A DNA stretch of 64,000 nucleotides. Source: Dactylis glomerata. Taxonomy: Eukaryota; Streptophyta; Magnoliopsida; Poales; Poaceae. The notes beneath the pieces were generated by a model that worked only from the letters and a program-made list of their open reading frames with translations, was not told the origin of the DNA and did no database searches. Each line of letters begins with the position of its first letter. Position 1 is the first letter of the stretch. Shown one piece after another: positions 55,882 through 64,000 of this stretch. Both the position numbers and the translations under genes were made by a program. Where the stretch lies: NCBI GenBank assembly GCA_007115705.1, contig QXEO01000247.1:15054291-15118290 (forward strand), in the 5' to 3' direction.

Positions 55882-56696
55882 AGATTAGCCATGCAGTAGT
55901 ATTCAAGCAAGTGCAGTTACACCGGGCCACACATCTATTATGAAGGTTAGGTTCAGACCAGATAGTAGAATTTGAGAACGGAACATAGCGTAAATCTTGG
56001 TGACAGAATGGTTGTCGAAGAAGATACCGTTGATCATGCTTTTTGTAAAGGTGCAGAAGTTGTTGCCTGGTTCCTTCTTGTATTTCTTGAAACTTATATG
56101 CACTGAACATGGTAGTGTCAAGGGCTCCAGGCATCACCTGACTGATTTCATCACCACGTATAAGCCTTGTCAACCTTAACTGGATGGGCATCGGTCTGAT
56201 GAGAGTATTTCAGCCAAAAAGAACTTTACGAACAGGACAACCTGCCCTTTTGGGGCATTTGAACATTCATTTCTATCCCCAGGTAAGGCCGTGAGACAAC
56301 AATGGTGATAGTGTTCCACTTAACGATCATATGTTCTGCTTGTACCAAAAATCCACCTGAGACAACATTGGTGATGGCGTTCCACTTGACTACACCGATA
56401 AGCTAAACTGACATGCTTTTTCATCAAGCAAACCTGCGAGAACACTGAAATGTCGACATCAAAGCTGAAATGGTAGAAATACGCATGCTCACATATTGTA
56501 CATACGGTTACAAGCTGCGAGCGCTATGGTCATGCTTTGCGCCTTGGCCCGTGGAGCATCGTCGATGCCTGGTAGACCATATCATCAGCTAGCCGATCCT
56601 CACCCAAGAAGCCACAATGGGTGATGGTGAGAGAGTGAAGGAGGCAAAATTTGTGGTGAGAAATGATTGTAAGTTGAGAAAGAATGAAACGTTATA
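55882..56696 (+). other. RBL15 3' UTR and intergenic DNA
   Basis: No further coding exon seen. A short direct repeat (gtgagacaacaatggtgata near 56290 and ctgagacaacattggtgatg near 56356) is present. Confidence 0.5.
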
Positions 56697-56808
56697 CTCC
56701 GTCTGTCTCTAAAAGGATATCTTAGATATATTTACACACTAAATCATATCTAGATACATCTAAATTTTAACAAATCTTCGGCATCCTATCTTTTAGGGAC
56801 GGAGGGAG
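56697..56808. mobile_element. Stowaway MITE, 112 bp
   Basis: TA|CTCCGTCTGTCTCTAAAAGG ... CTTTTAGGGACGGAGGGAG|TA; clean terminal inverted repeats. Confidence 0.88.
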
Positions 56809-57759
56809 TACTACGAAAGGAGGAGGCACTAGGACGGGGTTGTGAGAACGTGATGTCATCACTGCGGAATGTAACTCTACCGTGCACCGCAAAAGGTTTC
56901 TGTATTCTCTAGTATTGTTTCTCTGTAACTTTCGGGAGAGAATATTTTAGCCGTGGAACTCAACCAGGGCGCCGTCCATGTGCTATGCAATAGTATGAAA
57001 CATGACAACAACATAAAATACAGTGAAGTATCTGTGAAAATCGCAATAACATATCCGTCATGTGTGAAACAATAGTGTCATATTTCAAGAATTTCAATGA
57101 AAATATGTGAAATGACGTGCATCAAATAAAATCAAAATTGCTCTCAAATACGATGCGATCGGAACATATGTAGTAAGTCAGCGGAATTTGTCTAGTACTA
57201 TAAGAAAAATGAATGCAACTTATACTTGCATTATCTTTCATGGATGCATGAAAATTGGGATGAAACATGACAAAGATGCTAAAGCAGTTACAAATATGTT
57301 CCAACATGGTTTATGATTCAAAATTCACACTTTTTTCAAAATATATTCAAGATTGGTCTTGTTTGAAGATTTAAACATCATATCATACACACAAATATCA
57401 AAACATATAATAAATTTAATTTGTGTAATTCAAATTATAATAAATCATAATAAACAAAATTAAGAAATAAAGCTTGATAGAGAGTGGGTGTGTGTTGTGC
57501 TAGGGAATCTCACAGTACAAGGTTCATAATGGAAGAGGTGCACCAAGGTTACACTAGGCACAAAACTCTACCAATGTCGCACTTACAAATTGGACCCACA
57601 AGCCTATGTCCCACTTGTCATTGTCATTTCACATTTTTTTACGCAAATACACTAGGGAAGGCCCGTAGTGCTTTCATGTTATAAAATTTGGAACGTGCAT
57701 GTGTACAGTAGGGGGGTGGGGTACAAAATATAAGAATATTACAAGGTGAATATCCAAGA
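56809..57759. other. AT-rich intergenic DNA
   Basis: No gene or repeat family recognised. Confidence 0.5.
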
Positions 57760-59690
57760 GTGCATTCCTTCCTTCAGACTAGGTTTACATTACTTCCATA
57801 TACCATCCGAAAGATTGGAAACGGTTCTCATTATCTCTTTGCTCTCCTTCAATGATAAAACCATAAGCTTCAACACTAAATGATCATATTTTCATTCAAA
57901 AGGGTTGACTGTTTAGCCTCCATAGTCATGTAAAAAAGCTTGATATCTGATTGCATTCAATATTTAGTTTTCACCGGAAAGTTTGCCCGAAATCACATGA
58001 GAAATAGAGGTGACTCGTACTCCCATTATTGACATCATCACGTAGGACACAAGTGAATTCTGAACATACATTTTTTCCTTGTCATGAGGTTTTTGGTATA
58101 ATTTTTTTTGTTAATCATCTGCAAGGCGAAGGATTTTTGTGTAGGAAAACAATATTTCAAGATCCATATGAATAGGGAGGAGCAGCAAGTTGAGAGGTAT
58201 TGACCAAATATACTTTGCTTTGTACAATATTTATCACTTCTCCAAGGGAATTGCCATTAATCAGCAAAACTGGTGGTATAAAGTGTAACAAGAGCATTCT
58301 TAACATCATTGCAGCACTGAGTAACAGTATGGGACAATAAGAGGTTAAACATACTATGAATACTATCCTCAGTGATATCTTCTTGCAGCTGATAGAATCA
58401 TCCCTTTGTTTTTAGCATAGGAAAATAGGTGAATGAAGGATTGATGTAAGGGATTTTCTTGCCATTTACCATACCATAGAAGGATATTGTTACCAGTACC
58501 AGAAGAGAAGCTCATAAAGCTTTTACCATCTTCATAAAGGGACATGCAATACTGCCACTAGAAGGAGGAGCCTCTGCACTAGTTGTAATTAGAGATCTGT
58601 CAGAATGATAACCATCCCAGACTAGCTAAATCTATGGAATACAACCTGATTACCTGAATTATAGAATTTGTATAGATTTCCCACCAAAAGAGCCTTATTT
58701 TGTTCTCTCGGATCAATAAATCCTGATCCTACGACTTGTTCATATACGCAGTTTTATCCCATTCGATAAGACATTTACCAGATTTATTACTGTCCTTACC
58801 ATATTAGATGAAATCCGTGCCATATTTCTCGAAATGATCCAGAATATTGTAGTGGACTTTCATGGCACACATATCAAAATTTAGCATGGCAGTGACAATT
58901 GTTTTGATTAACACTAGTCTGGAGCTTAACATATCATATTGGATATACCAACTAGCGTTTCGTCCAACTTTACATACCATTGATATCAAGTGTTCTACCA
59001 TTGGTTTAGTGGTGTCCATTGGGAGACCAAGATAGGTAAGAAGTAAAGATTCCACTCCATATAGTTGACACAGTTCGTGACATATGTCAGCTGAGATGTT
59101 AAGAGGTACCATAGAGTATTTACAATATTTAACATTCAGTCCAGTAGAAGATCTAAATTCTTAAAGCATAATTTTCAAAATCTGTAATTGAACATGATCA
59201 GCTCTCATTATCAGTTGGTTGTTATCTGCATCTTGTAGGATAGGAAATCTTTGTTCATACGACTCATTTATAAGCAGACATTTTTTTTGACCCGATTTAT
59301 AAGCAGACTTAATAAACCATTTGCACATGCATCAGCAATAACAATTTGAAGGAGCTCTGCAGTGGTAACACTAATAAAGGGGAGAGAGAAGATCACCTTA
59401 TCTGACCTCTTTTTCCCAGGGACACCATTAAGAATAATGGAGGTGGAGGCACTTGTAAGAATCTTATCCAAGAGATCCGATCCATTTTTCCAACAAATAC
59501 AAGGTGAGTAAACATAGATAGGATGTCATGACATCTTATCAAATGCTTTTCCAAATTCAAGTTTTAAGTTAATAATTCCTTCTGGATTTGTGAAATATGA
59601 AGATATTCAAAGTTCCATCCAAGACAGTCTTGGAGTTCCGCTTCTAATGAACCACAAAGGGGAGTAATCTCTTTTTAATAGACTGTTAGC
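57760..59690 (-). pseudogene. decayed LINE reverse-transcriptase relic
   Basis: Reading the minus strand, fragments of a plant LINE reverse transcriptase appear in order. A FGKAFDK segment near 59545 stands for the FEKAFD motif. Then comes DKILTSASTSIILNGVPGKK with LPFISVTTAELLQIVI (59471-59300). At about 59235 the catalytic YADD box is altered to DADNN. Then MVPLNISADICHELC, LLLTYLGLPMDTTKPMVEHL and SSRLVLIKTIVTAML follow (59112-58804). Stops and frameshifts separate the pieces. The 5' and 3' borders are not defined; 57760 is a guess from the change in composition. No activity is possible. Confidence 0.7.
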
Positions 59691-59720
59691 CAATATTTTT
59701 TTTGAATTTTCATAGACATA

Positions 59721-60419
59721 CTCCCTCCTTCCCAAAATAGGATATAGTTTTCGTTCAAAGTCAAACTTCTAAAAGTTTGACCAACTATATAGAAAAAGAG
59801 AGACAAGATTTTCTGAGCACCCACTTAGCTATCCCCTCTATCTAGGCTGTTCAGAGGTGCATCAAGATCTGTGCTAGTACTTTTTTCCCTCTCATAAACA
59901 ACTTCTCTTTTTGTATCTCTCACACTATACAATATTTGAATCCAAAACTTTGCAGCTCACCGAAACATTTGAGATAGAATGTGGGAAAAATACTTTGGTA
60001 TTTTTATGACATTAAATATATACATATTTAAAGAAATTCTTTTGAATTTGAAAAATTCGAAAATTTTAAACTGCACAAAAAATTCCAAAATATATTTTTC
60101 ATGTTCTAGTTGTAATGTTTCAGTGGTATGCAAAGTTTGAAATCCATATATTCTATCATTTGAGAGATATAAAAAAGAGAAATTGAAAAAAGTTAAGAGG
60201 GTGTAGGTACCATGGGGTTCAATTCATACTTTTCCATAGAAAAAGTGTTGAGATTTATAATCTCAAATCGATATAATTAGAACTATCATGAAGTATATTT
60301 TCATGTCATATCTATTTAATATTGTGGATGTTGATATATTTTTCTATATAGTTGGTCAATTTTTTAAAAGTTAGACTTTGACTAAATATTATATGCATAC
60401 TACTTTGGGAAGGAGGGAG
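59721..60419. mobile_element. Stowaway element interrupted by a nested insertion
   Basis: TA|CTCCCTCCTTCCCAAAATAG at the left and TACTTTGGGAAGGAGGGAG|TA at the right, with matching sub-termini (tcaaagtcaaacttctaaaa; ttttaaaagttagactttga). The outer element alone would be about 250 bp; the rest is the nested insertion at 59799-60235. Confidence 0.8.
59799..60235. mobile_element. foldback, possibly Mutator-type, element nested in Stowaway
   Basis: Flanked by ATAGAAAAAG on both sides (59789-59798, 60236-60245), a 10-bp duplication in the Mutator range. Inside, an inverted repeat of about 70 bp pairs ttctctttttgtatctctca (about 59903) with the complement of gagagatataaaaaagagaa (about 60162), and aactttgcagctcaccgaaac with the complement of gtttcagtggtatgcaaagt. 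Outer ends are less well matched. Confidence 0.5.
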
Positions 60420-60421
60420 TA

Positions 60422-61699
60422 CTGACGAGGGAGGTTGGCCAAATCAGCAGTAGTATCGTGATTCTGAATCTTGTGAATGATGGAAAAGATGATCTAATGC
60501 TCTGAATATACTACATATTTTCATTTTAGTATCTGTAAAATGATTATAGAATTGCTACTTTTTCTTATAAACAACCTATTAAATCTTTTGGGCTAGGAGA
60601 TGTCAGTAGGCGTATGCTTGACGATTTCATCAACTGCTTCATGGCTAAAGGGCACTTCAAAACGAGGACTTTTATAATACCCTGGAATCAATATGGGCCA
60701 TCCATTTTTATCGATCCAATGGCCACATTGTTTTGGTACTCCATCACTAATCCTGTGGAGTACTAACCGGGATAGCCATGGAAAGCGATGGAGTACCTTG
60801 ATTCAAGGGGCAAAATTGTACGGAGTAATCAATAACCCAATTTTTATTTCTTATAAGTATGTCTTGCCGTCTTGGTATTTTTTCCTTATAGCTTTCCAGG
60901 AACATACAGCGAAGTATTTAGAATCTGAAAAATTATAATCCTGGATAGCTCAGTCGCCAGAGAAGGGATGCGGCCGGCCGGGACGTTCATCGTGGGATCA
61001 GCTCAACAAATCTAACACAGACAATACCTGTCAATTAATTGAACCATGCCGTAGTACCGCAATGAACTAGAACCTCATAGAATCAACTTAATTCACAGGG
61101 AGGAGATCATAACTTTCATATAATATCAAAATCCAATCATTTTAATTAGATCTGGGTGAAACTTCAGAGAAATAATTCACACTTGATTCACCGTCCGTTG
61201 CATAGCAGATTGGCCAAAAGAGATTGGTTTGACCAGACGCTTTGATGGCTGGGATTTGGGAACGCGCAACGATTGGGATGGTCTGCTTTTGATCGGAATG
61301 AAGTCTTCGGTGTGCGACACAGCCAGAGCTCGGAGGAGCCGGAGATTGGTTGTAGTGCGCATGATCTGGAGGAGAGGCGTCGGGGTATGATGAACCAGCG
61401 TTAACCGAAAAAGTCAAAAAAAATTACCCCACCAAATGGATGGCTAGATGGGCTCGGTACTCCTGTCCTCCTAATGGAGTACCGGGTACTGTAAAATTCC
61501 TCTTCAAAACAGCTTAAGTCTGGGAATAAATGATCATATTAGCAATACCAAATGCCACCTCTGTTTGATCAGAGACAAGTCTATCTTTATAAGCCATCCA
61601 TAAAATAGCAGCTTTACGTTCATGGCCAGTAAGTTATCTTTTGAGCCCAGCAACGTGATTCAGTCGTATTATACATGATGAGAGTAGAGTAACTTTGTA
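60422..61699. other. intergenic DNA, no gene recognised
   Basis: gtactcc/ggagtac words recur (60738-60790, 61455-61490) but do not form usable inverted ends. Short frames only. Confidence 0.45.
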
Positions 61700-61896
61700 C
61701 TCCCTCTGTTCGGTATCAAAGGCCGGAGATGTTTTTTCAGGTTGTTCAGGAATGTAAGGCCCGAGTCGTTAACTGTGCTAAAATCACGTACTACTACGGT
61801 CCCCTGTTGTGTAGTTTTGCTTCATCTTCCTCCTCGCTAACTCTCCATGATTTCGTATTCTGGCCTTTCAAATCTCCTAAATCCGAACTGAGGGAG
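61700..61896. mobile_element. Stowaway-like MITE, 197 bp
   Basis: TA|CTCCCTCTGTTCGG ... CCGAACTGAGGGAG|TA. Confidence 0.75.
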
Positions 61897-61898
61897 TA

Positions 61899-62296
61899 CT
61901 AGGTATCTATAGACTATAGTACTATACTATGTAGTAGCTGAAATGTAATAGTAGAAAAATCGGTTTTGCTAGTTCTCGATTGATTTTGCCTCGCGATTCA
62001 TGTTGATATGACCGTTGCAAGTGGGCTGTAACTCGAAAAATTGTTTATGTAGAACAAAACAATTGTCCACATAGTAGAAAATAATTGTTCATGAGGTAAA
62101 AAAATTAATCCATTACAATTTTTTTTTCTTCATGAGGTTAAAAAAATATTCACATGGCCCAAATACTGAGCCGAATGAGAACCTAAATCTCAGCCGCCTA
62201 AGCTTCAGGCATGCCCTAGCAAAAGATAAATATTATATACAGCATAATATTTTCACCACTCTTCATTCGATCTAACGGTTCGGAGATGCACATGAC
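61899..62296. other. AT-rich 3' flank of the BTB gene
   Basis: Should contain the 3' UTR of the minus-strand gene. No other feature seen. Confidence 0.5.
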
Positions 62297-63874
62297 CTAT
62301 ATATTATGCACGCTAGAAGATCCGCCGCCTTGGTCATCATTAGCTTCTTGCTCTGCAGCAAGGACAAGCATCTCCAGCCTTTCGAACTGCGACGCACTTC
62401 CATAATCTCTACAGTCTAGCCCAGCAGCTGCTACTCCCAACCATCTCTTTCGCAAACTACTAAGAAGATCTGGCGCACTTGTTTGCGTGAGAAGCAAGGC
62501 CCGGAAGTCCCTCTCCTCTGCAAACGCGTCGAAGTTGCAGGCGATGATGTCCAGGCAGTGCTCCCGTATGTTGGTAACGTCGTACATGTCCGAGATCGTC
62601 AGCCAGCGGCATAGCTGCGTCGGCGAGTCGTGGTCCAGGTCCAGGTGCGGCAGCAGCAGGTCAGCGACGACTGGCTTAAGCTGAAACAGCAGGTACCTCG
62701 ACGCGATGTCGAGAAGCTCTTCCGCCAGAGCAAGAGGATCTCCGTCACCGAGATGCTCTAGCTCGCCCGTATACATATAATGGAGCATCTTCTCAAACGC
62801 CTCCGCGCTCACGTCGTGCTCCTCCAGGACATCGTCATTGAGTTGAAGAAAACCAGTTCGTCGGGACAGCCTGGCTTTGAAGTACTCCGACCTGGAGGCG
62901 AGGATCATCTTGTGGCAGCGGAAGGCCCTGCCGCCTGCTTTCACGCGTATGTCGGCGAGATCGTCGTACTCGAAGCCTACGTTGGTCTCGGTGTTGCGAA
63001 GGTCCTCTTCTTCCCTGGAGTTGGCGAGACAGTCCTGCAGGAGCCGGCCGAGGGCCGACGAGAGGCGGTCCGGCGCGAACCGCCGCTGCAAGACGAAACG
63101 TTTCTGCGGGTGTCCCCGGACCAGGTGCCTCTCTCCGTCGTCTGGATGCTTGCGAGGGAATAAGCTGTCGATCGTCTCTAGGAGGCCCTCGCACTCGCAG
63201 ATTTGGCAGAGCCGCGCGAGATCTTCGATGTCCTCCGTGGGCACCTCGAGCCTGTCGGAGTAGAAGAAGCGGACGAGGCTGTACATGGACTGGAAGGACA
63301 TGTCATAGTAGCCGTATGACACTTTGAGGGTCAACGCCGCCTCGCGGTTTCTTCTCCACTTGGTCGTGAGTTCCCGACGGAACAACGGTGACCGGGCGGC
63401 GAGGATGACCCGGTGAGCGTGGATGGGTCTTCTTCCTTCCACGTACAACGTGACGATGTCTGGCGACAGCTCGGCGCCGGCAGCGTCCGTCGGCGTGGCT
63501 CGGTTGGCGGGGCAGGCGAGGAACGCCGGCAGAAGGACGGCGGGAAGCCGCGCGCGCGGGTCCGCCTCGTACTCCCGCAGGAGTCTCCGTATGCCCACGT
63601 TGAGCGCCGAGAGGTAGCACCGCTTGCCTTGGGAGGTGCCCTCGGAGTAGTCGGCGCCGGCCTCCAGCAGCATCCGCGCGGCCTCGCGGTGGCCACCGAC
63701 GCAGGCGTGGTAGAGCGGGAAGGTGTCCAGTCGTTCGTCATACGCGTTCACGTCGACGCCGCCTTCAAGCAGGCGGGCGAGCTTGTCGCAGTCGCCGGCG
63801 CGCGCCGCCTGCAAGAGGTCCGATTGGATACGGCCGGCCGGCGATCCGGTCTCCTTCGAGATGATTGATCCCAT
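62297..63874 (-). CDS. ankyrin repeat and double BTB/POZ protein (ABTB1-like)
   Basis: Intronless 525-residue protein starting MGSIISKETGSPAGR. Two to three ankyrin repeats occupy about residues 18-100 (LLQAARAGDCDKLARLLEGG; FPLYHACVGGHREAARMLLE). BTB domain 1 lies at about 138-240 (DIVTLYVEGRRPIHAHRVIL) and BTB domain 2 at about 312-415 (DIRVKAGGRAFRCHKMILAS; FEKMLHYMYTGELEHL), followed by a BACK-like helical tail. The architecture matches Arabidopsis At2g04740 and animal ABTB1. BTB proteins commonly bind CUL3 as ubiquitin-ligase adaptors; that role is inferred. The start is the first ATG of the frame, with the leader beyond it to the window edge. Frames on the opposite strand here are shadows. 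Confidence 0.92.
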   Translation of the reverse strand: MGSIISKETGSPAGRIQSDLLQAARAGDCDKLARLLEGGVDVNAYDERLDTFPLYHACVGGHREAARMLLEAGADYSEGTSQGKRCYLSALNVGIRRLLREYEADPRARLPAVLLPAFLACPANRATPTDAAGAELSPDIVTLYVEGRRPIHAHRVILAARSPLFRRELTTKWRRNREAALTLKVSYGYYDMSFQSMYSLVRFFYSDRLEVPTEDIEDLARLCQICECEGLLETIDSLFPRKHPDDGERHLVRGHPQKRFVLQRRFAPDRLSSALGRLLQDCLANSREEEDLRNTETNVGFEYDDLADIRVKAGGRAFRCHKMILASRSEYFKARLSRRTGFLQLNDDVLEEHDVSAEAFEKMLHYMYTGELEHLGDGDPLALAEELLDIASRYLLFQLKPVVADLLLPHLDLDHDSPTQLCRWLTISDMYDVTNIREHCLDIIACNFDAFAEERDFRALLLTQTSAPDLLSSLRKRWLGVAAAGLDCRDYGSASQFERLEMLVLAAEQEANDDQGGGSSSVHNI

Positions 63875-64000
63875 CTCTTAGTTGTTCGTCGCTGCTTCTC
63901 GTGACTCGTTTTGTTTTTCTTGATCAATTAATACGTACAATACCGCCGCATATTTAGGCACGAACGGCAAAGCTAGCTGTTTTCTCTATATCTCGAAAAC
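63875..64000 (-). promoter_or_regulatory. promoter/leader of the ABTB1-like gene
   Basis: The minus strand has a TATA-like CCTAAATATG at about 63948-63957, some 75-85 bp before the start codon, near the window edge. Weak evidence. Confidence 0.35.

Noticed and set aside
60690..61500. Recurrent gtactcc and ggagtac words suggesting a terminal-repeat element
   Set aside because: The two ends are in direct rather than inverted order and no target duplication could be found.
1..64000. CRISPR arrays, phage-like or bacterial defence systems
   Set aside because: No regularly spaced repeats or bacterial gene arrangement; every real gene is plant-type with plant introns or plant families.

Overview
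The window is a piece of a large cereal genome of the wheat tribe (Triticum, Aegilops or close kin). The evidence is GC-rich monocot-type genes with ordinary plant introns, an Au-type tRNA-derived SINE, many Stowaway miniature elements with CTCCCTC ends, Harbinger/Tourist elements with TTA target duplications, and nested non-autonomous Gypsy-type retrotransposons with tRNA-Asp primer sites. I see no bacterial operon, CRISPR array or organellar DNA. All family names come from reading translations by eye; no database was searched.

Layout. 1-274: first two exons of a CCR4-NOT subunit 3 (NOT3/5) gene on the minus strand, running off the left edge. 275-5162: intergenic DNA with a 699-bp Harbinger element and a cluster of seed-type promoter motifs with no gene attached. 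5168-13614: complete Gypsy-type element with 1628-bp LTRs, AGGAG duplications and one open gag-protease frame but no polymerase. 13620-17217: degenerate repeats, then the promoter side of an intronless QUIRKY-like MCTP gene (17218-20364). 20365-25709: duplicated downstream sequence and several MITEs. 25715-36657: a second, older, minus-strand Gypsy-type element flanked by GTGCA, with broken frames and a nested solo LTR (27527-29024). 38328-39523: a Pack-MULE-like element with about 260-bp terminal inverted repeats and a captured FQR1/WrbA-type quinone oxidoreductase sequence, ending about 175 bp before the start codon of a choline-transporter-like gene (39699-43484). The last exon and 3' end of that gene are duplicated downstream.

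The right part holds a frameshifted F-box/DUF295 gene (44512-45873), a minus-strand B3-like remnant cut off by an LTR at 48033, a complete 13-exon rhomboid-like RBL15 gene (49762-55881) whose eighth intron contains a LINE fragment and an Au SINE, a decayed LINE reverse-transcriptase relic (about 57760-59690), a Stowaway interrupted by a foldback element, and an intronless ankyrin plus double-BTB gene (62297-63874, minus).

The genes look like independent neighbours rather than one pathway: mRNA deadenylation, plasmodesmal C2 protein, membrane transporter, ubiquitin-linked F-box and BTB proteins, and an intramembrane protease-family protein. The clearest biology is genome remodelling: gene capture by a transposon, terminal-exon duplication, nested insertions and their empty-site evidence.
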